A program made the position numbers and the translations under genes. The notes beneath the pieces are model-generated. The model had not been told where the DNA came from. It saw nothing but the letters and a program-made list of their open reading frames with translations, and did no database searches. A stretch of DNA of 64,000 nt from Saprospiraceae bacterium (lineage in GTDB: Bacteria > Bacteroidota > Bacteroidia > Chitinophagales > Saprospiraceae): positions 1 through 64,000 of the forward strand of contig JADJVN010000017.1 in assembly GCA_016710585.1 (NCBI GenBank), written 5' to 3'. This document shows, one piece after another, positions 35,963 to 45,173 of the stretch. The number at the start of each line of letters is the position of its first letter. The stretch's first letter is position 1.

Positions 35963-36775
35963 ATGCCGTCACAAGTAACGAAGCGATTTAACCTCTGTTT
36001 TCAAGAATTGATCAAATCAAAATCAATACGATCTGCACGTCAATTTGCGGAGGAAGTGTCTTGTTACCCTCAAGCTTTAAATGAGATCTTAAAAGAAAGG
36101 AGAGAGGTAAATCACGATATTTTAGAACAAGCTATTGCAAAGTATAATATTAATGCCCAATTTCTTTTTACTGGAAATGGTCCACTGTTTTTATCCGAAT
36201 TAAAGACCAATGATTTAACTGTACTCACAATTGTAACAGATCATCAGAGGAAAGAACAAATCATACATGTCCCGATTGAAGCTCATGCAGGATATAGTAT
36301 GCAGCAAAATAATCCAAATTATATTGGAGAGTTGCAGAGTTATAACTTACCTAATTTTAAGTTTGTCTCAGAGTGCACCATGAGATCATTTGAAGTAAAG
36401 GGAGAAAGCATGAATCCTGTTTTTCTAAATGGTGATTACGTGATTTGTGCATATATCCACAGCTGTATGTGGGATAAGTCTATTTATGAAAATAAATATT
36501 ATGTAATAGTGACCAAGGACGGTATTGTATTGAAAAAAATAACGGATAGATTAAAGCAAGAATCAATATTAATCCTACACTCTGAAAATGATGAATTCTC
36601 ATCCTATTCTGTTGCTGCAAAAGATATTATTGAAATTTGGGAAGTGAAAGCTAAAATAACTTCTCAATTCAAAAAAGTAAACACTGAAAATCACTCTTTT
36701 ATTCAGTTGGAAAAGAGATTCGATAAATATGAAAGCATGTTGCAGAGTTTGACCCAAAAAGTACTTACCAATTAA
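35963..36775 (+). CDS. S24/LexA-like repressor with N-terminal HTH
   Basis: 270 residues. The N-terminus (KRFNLCFQELIKSKSIRSAR, FAEEVSCYPQALNEILKERR) is an atypical HTH. The C-terminal peptidase-like domain has the Ser in VKGESMNPVFLNGDYVIC (about 150) and a Lys candidate in DGIVLKKITD (about 190), the S24 dyad. A helical C-terminal tail (FIQLEKRFDKYESMLQSLTQ) may dimerise. No damage-inducible genes are adjacent, and the next gene (acetoacetyl-CoA synthetase) starts 9 bp after its stop, so it may be cotranscribed. Self-cleavage is inferred from the dyad. Confidence 0.8.
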   Translation: MPSQVTKRFNLCFQELIKSKSIRSARQFAEEVSCYPQALNEILKERREVNHDILEQAIAKYNINAQFLFTGNGPLFLSELKTNDLTVLTIVTDHQRKEQIIHVPIEAHAGYSMQQNNPNYIGELQSYNLPNFKFVSECTMRSFEVKGESMNPVFLNGDYVICAYIHSCMWDKSIYENKYYVIVTKDGIVLKKITDRLKQESILILHSENDEFSSYSVAAKDIIEIWEVKAKITSQFKKVNTENHSFIQLEKRFDKYESMLQSLTQKVLTN

Positions 36776-36784
36776 TTTAATTTT

Positions 36785-38748
36785 ATGGAGCCTTTATGGA
36801 AACCATCTCTTTCGGATATAAATTCAAGTAATTTACATCAATACCGTCTATATTTAAAGCAGAAATATAATTTAGCTTTTGGTGATTATCATGAGCTTTG
36901 GCAATGGAGTGTTGATTCAACTGAATTGTTTTGGGCGAGTATTTGGGATTTTTTTGAAGTGAAATCAAGTCAAGATTTTAGTTCTGTAACTGATGGAGAA
37001 CAAATGCCAAAAACGAAGTGGTTTAATAATTCAAAATTGAATTATGTCGAGAATATTTTTAAAAACAAAAATAATGGATTTCCAGCAATTATTTCTTTGT
37101 CTGAGTCTAGAATTGCAAAAGAAACTTCATGGTCTGAATTAGAAAAAGAAGTCGCTGCGATCCAAGCTGTATTTAAAAATTGTGGTATAAGAAGGGAGAC
37201 CGAATAGCAGCATTTGTACCCAATAGCCTTGAATCTAGTATTGCCTTGATGTCCACTTTATCTACGGGAGCTATTTGGAGTTCTTGTTCGCCAGATTTTG
37301 GTGTTGAAAGTGTGATAGATCGATTTCTTCAAATCCAACCAAAAATCTTAATTGCTACCAACGGCTATGAATATAATGGTAAGAAGTATCCAAAGACGAA
37401 TGAAGTCGTTGAAATCATAGAGAAAATCACCAGTATTGAAGTAGTGATTTGGATTGACTTCATTCAAGCAGCTATTCCTGAAACCAGTGTAAGAAATTTA
37501 ATTTGGGATGATTGTCTTAAAGAGGAAAGTAATGGTCTTTTTTTTGAACAAATGGATTTCAACGATCCAATTTGGATATTGTATTCTTCGGGGACTACAG
37601 GCCTGCCTAAAGCGATAACCCACTCACATGGAGGCATGCTCCTTGAACATTTAAAATACCTTTCTTTGCAGAACGATGTAAAAGTAGGGGAGCGTTTTTT
37701 TTGGTATTCCACTACTGGATGGATGATGTGGAATTTTGTACATGCTTCACTTTTAGTTGGTGCTACAGCTGTAATTTATGATGGAAGTCCAGCATATCCG
37801 AACTTAGAATTTCTTTGGAAATTGGCGGATGAACACAGGATCAATCATTTTGGAACCAGTGCTCCTTTTTTAGTCGCATGTATGAAAGCAAATCTAGACA
37901 TTAAGGCAAAATATAATTTGCAGAATTTGCGAAGTATTGGATCAACAGGATCACCTTTGCCACCAGAGGCCTTTGATTATGTCTATAATAATATAAAAGA
38001 AAATCTGTGGCTATGCAGCATGAGTGGTGGAACAGATGTATGTACCGCTTTTGTTGGATCATGTATAGAGCGAGCTGTCTATAGAAGTGAAATACAATGT
38101 AGAGCACTTGGTGTTTCCTTAGAGGTGTGGAATGAATCTGGTGAATCAGTGCTTCAGGAAATGGGCGAAATGGTGTTGACAAAACCTATGCCTTGTATGC
38201 CGATTTATTTCTGGAATGATATTGATTTTCAAAGATATAATGCGAGTTATTTTGAGCTATATCCCAATGTATGGCGGCACGGCGATTGGATCGAAGTGAG
38301 TGAACACGATGGGCTTATTATTTATGGTCGAAGTGATGCGACACTCAATAGACATGGTGTAAGAATAGGCACTGCTGAAATTTATAACGTGGTCAATCAA
38401 TTTAAAGAAATAAAGGACAGTTTGGTAGTGAATCTTGAATTAAAAGGTGGAGCGCATTATATGCCGATTTTTATTGAAATGAATGATGGATTAGTATTAG
38501 AAGAATCTTTAATTCAAGAAGTAAAAAACCAGCTGAAGTCTCAGTATTCTCCTAGGCATGTACCCGATGAATTTATTGCCATAGAACAAATCCCATATAC
38601 GATCAGTGGTAAAAAAATGGAAGGTCCTGTGAAAAAAATTCTGTTGAATATGAATTTGGAAAAAGCATATAATAAAGACGCCATGCGGAATCCAGAGAGC
38701 ATGGATTTTTTTATTAAAATGAGAGATGAAAAGGGATTTGAAATATAG
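36785..38748 (+). pseudogene. Acetoacetyl-CoA synthetase (acetoacetate-CoA ligase), one frameshift
   Basis: About 654 codons, the normal length. N-terminal ACS-type segment SVDSTELFWASIWDFFEVKS, then a break near 37190 where ATAAGAAGG should read ATAAAGAAGG, restoring NCGIKKGDRIAAFVPN. After that: the ATP-binding P-loop IWILYSSGTTGLPKAITHSH, GTSAPFLVACM, RHGDWIEVSEHDGLIIYGRS and the Lys segment ISGKKMEGPVKKIL. The enzyme activates acetoacetate to acetoacetyl-CoA with ATP, for use in ketone-body or poly-hydroxyalkanoate metabolism. The single A deletion looks like an assembly error. Confidence 0.88.
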
Positions 38749-38834
38749 GGGTTTGCATATTTAGGAAACATTATTGAAACCAAAAGTAAAGTAGTTTCCA
38801 TTAATGATAAAAAGGCAATTTCTTTAATAAGAGA

Positions 38835-39460
38835 TTAATGCCCTGAGTAGTAACTCAATACACCAGTAAGTATCAAAATAATTCCTGTAATCAATCCTGC
38901 ATTATGTTCAATAAAATGCCAATTCATTTTCTTTGTCCCCTCATAAACCAAAAACATCCAAAGTAGCATTCCACTTATAGAGACCGCCAGGAAAATAATC
39001 GAAAGCAGAATGACAGAAGGGATTCCATTGGCTCCAGCCATAAGAAAATAAGGAACTATTTCTAGACATGGTGAAAAAAACATAATTCCCATGATGGAAA
39101 AAATAATGGCATAATCATTGTCATTTTTTCATTTAATTTCTGAGCATCAATGTGAAAATGGTGGTGAGTGTGATGTCTATAAAGAAAATAAATTCCAAAA
39201 AGTATAAGTGAGATAGGTAAGGCTATTTTTAAGAAATCTTCGAGAAATAACTTCAATTGGGCGCCAAAATAACTTATAAAGAGACCAAGCACAATCGTAC
39301 TACAAACATGAGCTAGGCCAGCTAAAAAAGTGACCCGCAAGGTTTCTCGTTTTGTCCATTTTCGGCTTTTGCTGATGCTCAGTATTGGCAACCAATGACT
39401 TGGAATAATCGCATGTAAGACACTGATCATTATGGTTCCAAAAATAATAACTTTAAGCAT
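38835..39460 (-). pseudogene. Putative metal/sulfite-type membrane transporter, one frameshift
   Basis: About 207 codons. The first piece (39460 onward) has VIIFGTIMISVLHAIIPSHW, LPILSISKSRKWTKRETLRV and a His-rich HHTHHHFHID; the second reads GIMFFSPCLEIVPYFLMAGA, WMFLVYEGTKKMNWHFIEHN and AGLITGIILILTGVLSYYSG. The frame changes near 39110. About six membrane segments. I recall the pattern HAIIPSHW...FSPCLEIxxYF from Bacteroidota membrane proteins related to HupE/UreH-type or TauE-type exporters; the His-rich loop suggests a metal such as nickel or cobalt. It overlaps mqnA by 8 bp. Confidence 0.65.
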
Positions 39461-40214
39461 TGAATGTATTCACTGTTTTTGATTTACTTAATTCATTTGC
39501 ATAATTCAAAAACAAATTTAAAGCTTGTTTTTTCTTTTCATCAAAGCTGTAAGAAATATATTTTGTTAAATATTCAAACGCTATTTGTTTGGAAAGTAGC
39601 TTATAGTTTTCAGAAATATCTGCTATTTGTTTTAATCCGAATTCAAAGCATTGATTAAACTGTTCAATCAATTTTGGATTCAATGTGTTTTTACTCACCC
39701 ACACTGCAAATACAAAAGGTAATCCAGTGAATTTTTTCCATTCAGCGCCTAGGTCAATGATCGTTTTACTATTTTGTGATTCAATAAATGCCGCATCCCC
39801 AATGATTAATTTTGCATCGGTATGATTGATTGGATCCATGAGTTTAATATCGTTGTTTTTCCAGTGATATTTTAAAAGAATCTCGAGAAGTAAATTTGAA
39901 GTGCGAGAAGCGGGATCAAATGCAATGGTCTTTATTTCATCAAGCGATGGTTTATTGGAGAAGACACATACTGTTTGGACATGGCCATCACAACCGATAC
40001 AATAATCAGAAAATAACGAATATTCGTTTTCTAATAATGCACCAATCGGAAGCAATGCAATATCAGCTTCACCAGAATGAAATGCCTTAGCACATAGTGC
40101 AGGAATCGCTTTATTAATATTAAGCAATAGATTATCTATGTGATATCCATCGAGGCCTTTTAAGAAAGGAAGTGAATTCAGGTATTCGACTATATATAAA
40201 TTAATTTTCTGCAT
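39453..40214 (-). CDS. mqnA: Chorismate dehydratase MqnA (menaquinone, futalosine pathway)
   Basis: 253 residues, two-lobe periplasmic-binding-protein fold without a signal peptide. Typical segments: VEYLNSLPFLKGLD, FHSGEADIALLPIGALLE, FSDYCIGCDGHVQTVCVFSN, IAFDPASRTSNLLLEILLKY, LIIGDAAFIESQ and WKKFTGLPFVFAVWVSKN. It turns chorismate into 3-enolpyruvylbenzoate, the first step of the futalosine route to menaquinone. It is coded in the same leftward operon as mqnE, with a histidine phosphatase gene between them; overlaps with both neighbours indicate coupling. Confidence 0.9.
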   Translation of the reverse strand: MQKINLYIVEYLNSLPFLKGLDGYHIDNLLLNINKAIPALCAKAFHSGEADIALLPIGALLENEYSLFSDYCIGCDGHVQTVCVFSNKPSLDEIKTIAFDPASRTSNLLLEILLKYHWKNNDIKLMDPINHTDAKLIIGDAAFIESQNSKTIIDLGAEWKKFTGLPFVFAVWVSKNTLNPKLIEQFNQCFEFGLKQIADISENYKLLSKQIAFEYLTKYISYSFDEKKKQALNLFLNYANELSKSKTVNTFNA

Positions 40215-40824
40215 CGATAGTTAAATGGCTTAGATCATTTTCTTGGATCATTTTCCAATGTAAATGTTCATATTCGAAGATATACAGTCCCGTATTATTT
40301 TGTTTTACATTTTCCATCTGAGACAAAGGTAGTTGTAATAAACGACATACCAAAGCGCGAAGCGTACGCCCATGTGTACAAACTAATATTTGTTGGTAAG
40401 GATTTGCTTGAATGTCATTGATGAATTCGTTTATCCGTTCGTATAATTTTGACGCACTTTCACCAGATATTGGACTGGCGCTATAGTCTCCTGATTTCCA
40501 TGCATCAAGAATCTTATAGTATTTGATCATGAGATCTGGTTCTCCTGCTTTTCCTTCATGTTCTCCCCAAGAGATTTCATTGATTCTGATATCTCTATGT
40601 ATTCTTTGATGATTTGATTCGAATGCTTCAATAGTTTGATAAGAGCGTTTCTGACCTGATGCTATAATTTGATCAAAAGAACGGTTTTTATATTTTTTAA
40701 AAAATTGTGAAGCCTGCCAAAGTCCTAATTCGTTCAATGAAGAGTCGATGCCCTGTCCTTGTACGATTCCGATTTTATTTTCATTGGTTTCGCCATGACG
40801 AAGAATGTATAATATTTTTTTCAA
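40201..40824 (-). CDS. Histidine phosphatase family protein (phosphoglycerate-mutase-like)
   Basis: 207 residues. The catalytic N-terminal motif is ILRHGETNENKIGIVQGQG, with further signature ASGQKRSYQTIEAFE, the Glu region SWGEHEGKAGEP and the second catalytic His in VCTHGRTLRALVCRLL. It lies between mqnE (6-bp gap) and mqnA (14-bp overlap). The substrate cannot be read from sequence; a link to menaquinone synthesis is only contextual. It could equally be an adenosylcobalamin/alpha-ribazole-type phosphatase. Confidence 0.85.
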   Translation of the reverse strand: MKKILYILRHGETNENKIGIVQGQGIDSSLNELGLWQASQFFKKYKNRSFDQIIASGQKRSYQTIEAFESNHQRIHRDIRINEISWGEHEGKAGEPDLMIKYYKILDAWKSGDYSASPISGESASKLYERINEFINDIQANPYQQILVCTHGRTLRALVCRLLQLPLSQMENVKQNNTGLYIFEYEHLHWKMIQENDLSHLTIDAEN

Positions 40825-40830
40825 AAAAAA

Positions 40831-42009
40831 TTAATTTATTGGCAATGAATAATATCGCAAAGCTTTAGCATTGTCAAATACAACATCAGTATAATCTTTA
40901 AGCTCATTATAAATGGAATCGCGTTCGATAGCTTTGCGATTTACAGTTTTAATCAATTGAACTAACTCTTCAGTATTTAAAGACGGGGATTGTTCTTCAG
41001 ATCCCGCCATAGAATATATTTTCGTACTATCATCGATCGTGCCGTCAATATCATCTACACCAAACTGCAAAGCCAACTGTGCATTATGTCTTCCTAACAT
41101 AGGCCAATAAGCTTTGATATGATCGAAATTGTCGAGGTATATTCTGGCTATTGCATAATTCCTTAAATCTTCGACTATGGAAGATTCAGGCAGATGAGAC
41201 ATTTCATTGTCTTTGTTTCTAAATTTCAATGGAATAAAAGTTTGAAAACCTTTAGTTTTATCTTGTAATTGTCTCAATCTATCCATATGGTCGACACGAT
41301 GTGCAAAAGTTTCAATATGACCATACAACATTGTTGCATTGGAACGTTTGCCCAGTTCATGCCATATCTCATGGATGCGCAGCCATTCATCAGAACTACA
41401 TTTGCCACCAGCAATTTTTTCACGGATCTCCTCATCAAACATTTCCGCACCTCCTCCGGGTAAGGAATCAACGCCACTATCTAGTATCGCTTTCATTCCT
41501 TCCTCATAACTCATCTTTGCTTTTTTAAAAATATAGTGAAACTCCACAGGGGTAAGGGCCTTGATATGCAGTTCCGGTCTGTGCGCTTTTATTTTTTTAA
41601 ATAGATCTGTATAGAATTTTAGATCGTATTGAGGGAGGACACCACCTACGATATGAACTTCTGTAACTTCTTTATTGTCATAAGTTCTTACGATATCCAT
41701 GATTTGTTCGTCTGTATATTCCCATCCTTCTTCTCTTTTTTTGATCAGTCTGGAATAGGAACAAAAGGAACAAGAATAGACACAGATATTGGTTGGTTCA
41801 ATGTGGAAATTTCGATTGAAATAGGTTTTATCACCATGTTTTCTTTCTCGAATTAAATTAGCTAATGAACCTAAAAATCCTAAACTGCCATGTTCGTATA
41901 GATAGATTGCTTCTTCATTTGTAATGCGCTGAGAAATTTGGACTTTACGCGCAACATTGTTTAGTATTTCATCTGTACAAACTTCTGATATAAGCGAACT
42001 GTCATTCAT
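40831..42009 (-). CDS. mqnE: Aminodeoxyfutalosine synthase MqnE (radical SAM)
   Basis: 392 residues. The radical SAM cluster motif is CVYSCSFC (CX3CX2C) at about 77-84, preceded by FNRNFHIEPTNI. Downstream, EVTEVHIVGGVLPQYDLKFY, SLPGGGAEMFDEEIR and GKRSNATMLYGHIETFAHRV are typical of the MqnE/MqnC/CofH clade; the mqnA neighbour favours MqnE. It couples 3-enolpyruvylbenzoate with S-adenosylmethionine to form aminodeoxyfutalosine. It is the first gene of the leftward operon. Confidence 0.88.
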   Translation of the reverse strand: MNDSSLISEVCTDEILNNVARKVQISQRITNEEAIYLYEHGSLGFLGSLANLIRERKHGDKTYFNRNFHIEPTNICVYSCSFCSYSRLIKKREEGWEYTDEQIMDIVRTYDNKEVTEVHIVGGVLPQYDLKFYTDLFKKIKAHRPELHIKALTPVEFHYIFKKAKMSYEEGMKAILDSGVDSLPGGGAEMFDEEIREKIAGGKCSSDEWLRIHEIWHELGKRSNATMLYGHIETFAHRVDHMDRLRQLQDKTKGFQTFIPLKFRNKDNEMSHLPESSIVEDLRNYAIARIYLDNFDHIKAYWPMLGRHNAQLALQFGVDDIDGTIDDSTKIYSMAGSEEQSPSLNTEELVQLIKTVNRKAIERDSIYNELKDYTDVVFDNAKALRYYSLPIN

Positions 42010-42321
42010 ATAAATGGAGGATCAAATATTTTTGAGCTAAGAATCGAGATGACTAACAATAAATGGATATTAAGGTTTGTAATTGATAATATTTAATATT
42101 CAAAACATTGATAAATAGTTTATTATATATGTAATTAAATTTATATTTTTAAATTTTTTTATTAAGTTTAAGGACTTCAGAAATCAACTCAATAACAACT
42201 AATTACAAAAAGGCTTTAGTTCTATGATTTAAAATTAAATATAAGACTTATTTAAATGCATAAAATACTTTTAATTGTTGATTATTTTGTATATTTGCTG
42301 CTAGATTCTAATTGATTGATT
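42010..42321. other. Divergent intergenic region mqnE / T9SS gene
   Basis: 312 bp of AT-rich DNA between divergent genes. It holds the rightward -7 element at 42290; no further gene or repeat is seen. Confidence 0.5.
42290..42297 (+). promoter_or_regulatory. -7 promoter element of the small T9SS gene
   Basis: TATATTTG, a perfect TAnnTTTG box, 24 bp upstream of the start codon; a weak TTTT-type -33 lies near 42268-42272. Confidence 0.5.
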
Positions 42322-43026
42322 ATGAAGAAATTATTACTTTTAACTTTATCATTGTTTTGCTTGGGACTGAGTGCTCAAACAAAAAACTTCAAGGTAGATA
42401 CAAATAAAGTGGGGTTGAGCTTTGTAGTTGATCCGAATAAGAATGATCACGAAGTAAAGGTAAAGGTAAAGAACATCTCTACTCAGAAACTGGATTTAAT
42501 GTGGACTAGAGAGGCTCTAATGATGCCTGAGAATTCAAGTAGTTTTATCTGCGACGCAAACTTATGTTATGCTCCATTTACTAGTAACTGTCCATTTGAT
42601 TCACCCAATGAGTTAAATCCTGGTGCTTCTTTTGATTTAAAGTTGACTTATATAGATAATGGAACTGCTGATCCTGCTCATGTTGTAATATGGGTTTACG
42701 AGAAAGAAGATACAGCTTCTAAGTTAAAAGTTGATTTTCTTTTTAATAAGACAATTGCTTCTTCAAAAACGGTTGCAGACGTGTCGAAGATTAAACTATA
42801 CCCGAATCCAGCAAATACTGCTTTCAGTCTTCAAAATGCAAATGGCGTTACCTATGTCGAGCTGTTTTCGCTTTTAGGCAGAAAAGTAATGGCTTATAAT
42901 ATGAATGGCGGTCGAAGTATAGATATTTCTAATTTATCTGAAGGTGTTTACATTGTCAAAATGTTTAATAGCAATAAGCAAGTGGTAAAGACGGTAAGAC
43001 TGCAGAAAAGGTTTGAAAGAGCCTAA
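42322..43026 (+). CDS. Small T9SS-sorted secreted protein
   Basis: 234 residues from the ATG at 42322. Signal peptide (KKLLLLTLSLFCLGLSAQ), a beta-sandwich-like domain with a spaced Cys set (SSFICDANLCYAPFTSNCPF) and NPGASFDLKLTYIDNGTADP, then a T9SS sorting domain (KIKLYPNPANTAFSLQNANG, VELFSLLGRKVMAYNMNGGR). No catalytic motif, so probably a structural or adhesive surface protein. It stands alone between its own promoter and a hairpin terminator. Confidence 0.85.
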   Translation: MKKLLLLTLSLFCLGLSAQTKNFKVDTNKVGLSFVVDPNKNDHEVKVKVKNISTQKLDLMWTREALMMPENSSSFICDANLCYAPFTSNCPFDSPNELNPGASFDLKLTYIDNGTADPAHVVIWVYEKEDTASKLKVDFLFNKTIASSKTVADVSKIKLYPNPANTAFSLQNANGVTYVELFSLLGRKVMAYNMNGGRSIDISNLSEGVYIVKMFNSNKQVVKTVRLQKRFERA

Positions 43027-43034
43027 TTCCATTG

Positions 43035-43056
43035 TGTAAATTTTTGGAAATTTACA
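43035..43056 (+). terminator. Terminator of the small T9SS gene
   Basis: TGTAAATTT / AAATTTACA with a 4-nt loop, followed by GTTTCATTTCATTTT. Located 8 bp after the stop. Confidence 0.6.
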
Positions 43057-43083
43057 GTTTCATTTCATTTTACATTTCAATTG

Positions 43084-43105
43084 ATTAAGTGTAATCACAC
43101 TTAAT
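43084..43105 (-). terminator. Terminator of the queD gene
   Basis: ATTAAGTGT / ACACTTAAT, a perfect 9-bp stem with a 4-nt loop, 5 bp beyond the stop of the leftward queD gene. Together with the previous hairpin it separates two convergent genes. Confidence 0.6.
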
Positions 43106-43110
43106 ACTGT

Positions 43111-43521
43111 TTAAGATGCAGGGTATTCTGCAAAATTTCTTGGTGTCTCATAAAGTCTGACTACAATGTCAAATTTTTGATCAATAATATTTCTAAGGAC
43201 ATTATAAATTACGACACAAATATTTTCGGTAGTTGGAATTAGTCTTTCAAAATCAGGACAATCTAAATTTAAATTTTTGTGGTCGAAACGAAGTTCAACA
43301 TCCTTTTCAATAATTTCTTTGAGTGCCTTTAGATCCATGACCATTCCAGAGTTTTTATCCAATTCACCAGTTACTTTTACTTCTAATTCGTAGTTATGAC
43401 CATGAAAGTTTGTATTACTACAGATGCCGAAGACTTTTGTATTTTCTTCAGGGGTCCAATCTGGATTGTAAAGTCTATGAGCTGCATTAAAGTGTCCTTT
43501 TCTATATATTGATACACGCAT
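43111..43521 (-). CDS. queD: 6-carboxytetrahydropterin synthase QueD / 6-pyruvoyl-tetrahydropterin synthase family
   Basis: 136 residues from the ATG at 43521 (an upstream TTG would add six residues). Zinc ligands: FNAAHRLYN (first His) and FHGHNYELEV (two His); catalytic Cys in FGICSNTNFHG; Glu in LIPTTENICVVI; C-terminal RLYETPRNFAEY. It converts dihydroneopterin triphosphate to 6-carboxy- or 6-pyruvoyl-tetrahydropterin for queuosine or biopterin. A -7 box (TAATTTTG, 43537-43544 minus) puts the transcript start close to the ATG. No other queuosine genes are adjacent. Confidence 0.88.
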   Translation of the reverse strand: MRVSIYRKGHFNAAHRLYNPDWTPEENTKVFGICSNTNFHGHNYELEVKVTGELDKNSGMVMDLKALKEIIEKDVELRFDHKNLNLDCPDFERLIPTTENICVVIYNVLRNIIDQKFDIVVRLYETPRNFAEYPAS

Positions 43522-43569
43522 GATTTTAATTTTTTGCAAAATTAAGTGATTATTTATTAGAAACTGGTA

Positions 43570-43911
43570 TCAATCCGATTTCTTTGAATATTTTTTTATA
43601 ACAATGTGATAATAAAGAATTGTAATAGCACCCAATGAAAAGAATCCTAAAGCTATCATCCTCCAACTGTCTTTGAAGAAAAACTCTCCAATCATCCATG
43701 TCCCATTGGCACTAATCCAGAAGCAAACTGCAATATTATACCACATATCTTCCTGGATATTCCTTGAGTTTTTGGCTATAATAATTGAAACTATAATTGT
43801 GGGGATTACCATGGCCAATCCAAGGAGCTTCCATGACATCAACCAACTCATATCCTTTATCAGCCAAAGGATTATATGGATATTTTCAGATTTATGTGGC
43901 TTGTTTTCCAT
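43570..43911 (-). CDS. Small membrane protein, unknown
   Basis: 113 residues with about four short hydrophobic segments (KLLGLAMVIPTIIVSIIIAK, NIAVCFWISANGTWMIGEFF, MIALGFFSLGAITILYYHIV) between charged ends. The arrangement resembles small uncharacterised Bacteroidota inner-membrane proteins. It lies 48 bp upstream of queD on the same strand and divergent from the polymerase gene. No family recognised. Confidence 0.55.
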   Translation of the reverse strand: MENKPHKSENIHIILWLIKDMSWLMSWKLLGLAMVIPTIIVSIIIAKNSRNIQEDMWYNIAVCFWISANGTWMIGEFFFKDSWRMIALGFFSLGAITILYYHIVIKKYSKKSD

Positions 43912-43978
43912 TAAAACATATTAATTTTTTGACTAATATTAATTCAAAGCATTTTTAGCAAACTACTTTAATAATCGC

Positions 43979-43986
43979 TATCTTTG
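43979..43986 (+). promoter_or_regulatory. -7 element of the holB-ricT-lpd operon
   Basis: TATCTTTG, a perfect TAnnTTTG box, 23 bp upstream of the start of the delta' gene at 44010. Confidence 0.5.
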
Positions 43987-44009
43987 CACCAAAGATGTAA
44001 AGAAATTTT

Positions 44010-45170
44010 ATGCTTTTCGATTCTGATATAGAAAAAAAGGTATTTCCCAAACAATTGTGGTCTGATCATGTGATTGGGCAGGAAAGGCTATTATCTCAGA
44101 TACATCAATCTTGTGTTCAAGGCAAATTGCCACATTGCTCCTTAGTTTCAGGAAAAGCAGGGGCTGGTCAGCTGTATGTTGCATTAATGATGGCCCAGTC
44201 ACTGTTGTGTGCAGAAGCAGAAGCACCATGCGGGATATGTGAGTCTTGCCACAAAGTTTCAGAATTGATTCATCCTGACCTACATTTTGCATTGCCGGTG
44301 TTTGCAGCAAACCAAACATCTGAATCGATCCAAGTGAATTGGAAAGACTTGGTCAAATCAAAGCCATACTTAAATATTTACCAATGGCAATCAGCACAAG
44401 ATAAAGATGCAAAGCAAGCCAATATCACTGCAGCAGAATGTCGCTATATTATCGATAGGATGTATTTAAAGCCATTTGAATCAGATCGGAATGTACTGAT
44501 CTTATGGCTGCCTGAATATTTGGGGAAAGAAGGTAATATATTGCTAAAACTCTTGGAGGAACCTCCAGGGAATTCTTTTTTAATACTCGTTACTGAAGAT
44601 GCTAGTTCAATAATTAATACAATCCTTTCAAGAGCACATCTCTTTAAATTAAAACCTATTGATGATGAAGCTTTTAATCAATTTTTTATAGGGAAGTATA
44701 ATATTAATCCTGAATTAGTGTTAAAGGAGAATATTGTTTCAGAAAAAAATATTTCCATTGCATATCAGAATTTAGTTGAAAAAAATCATGAAGTCGGTGA
44801 ATTTAAATTAGAATTAATCAGATCTTTTTTTCAAAGAATATTGCGAAACAATCCTGTCGAAATAGTTCAATGGGTCGATGACTTTCATTCTATAGGCAAG
44901 GATAATCAGAAAATATTTTTCACTCAAGTATTGCAAGTTTTATCATTGAGTCTAGGACATAAGTCAAGACCAAATGTACAAGCAAATCATAAAATTGACC
45001 TATTGGATTTTACTCAAAAACTTTCTACAGTAATTGATCTAAAAGCAATTGAAAATATAATGAGAATGATAGAGGATACTATGTATTATCTCCAGCGTAA
45101 TGCGTCTGTTAAAATAGTAATGACAGATATGATGATACAGAGTTCAACATTTTTTAAGAATAAAAATTAA
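44010..45170 (+). CDS. holB: DNA polymerase III delta' subunit-like clamp-loader protein
   Basis: 386 residues. AAA+ order: VIGQERLLSQIHQSCVQGKL, PHCSLVSGKAGAGQ, Cys cluster CGICESCHKVSELIHPD, then NVLILWLPEYLGKEGNILLK and LLKLLEEPPGNSFLILVTED, ILSRAHLFKL. The P-loop reads GKAGAGQL, with Gln where the Lys of GK[ST] should be, so nucleotide binding is unlikely, as in classical delta'. It belongs to the replicative clamp loader in the cytosol. It starts a rightward operon with a RicT-like gene (3-bp gap) and lpd, an order I associate with Bacteroidota. Confidence 0.85.
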   Translation: MLFDSDIEKKVFPKQLWSDHVIGQERLLSQIHQSCVQGKLPHCSLVSGKAGAGQLYVALMMAQSLLCAEAEAPCGICESCHKVSELIHPDLHFALPVFAANQTSESIQVNWKDLVKSKPYLNIYQWQSAQDKDAKQANITAAECRYIIDRMYLKPFESDRNVLILWLPEYLGKEGNILLKLLEEPPGNSFLILVTEDASSIINTILSRAHLFKLKPIDDEAFNQFFIGKYNINPELVLKENIVSEKNISIAYQNLVEKNHEVGEFKLELIRSFFQRILRNNPVEIVQWVDDFHSIGKDNQKIFFTQVLQVLSLSLGHKSRPNVQANHKIDLLDFTQKLSTVIDLKAIENIMRMIEDTMYYLQRNASVKIVMTDMMIQSSTFFKNKN

Positions 45171-45173
45171 ACC

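Noticed and set aside
41269..41856. Several frames antisense or shifted within mqnE
   Set aside because: Shadows of a well-supported radical SAM gene.
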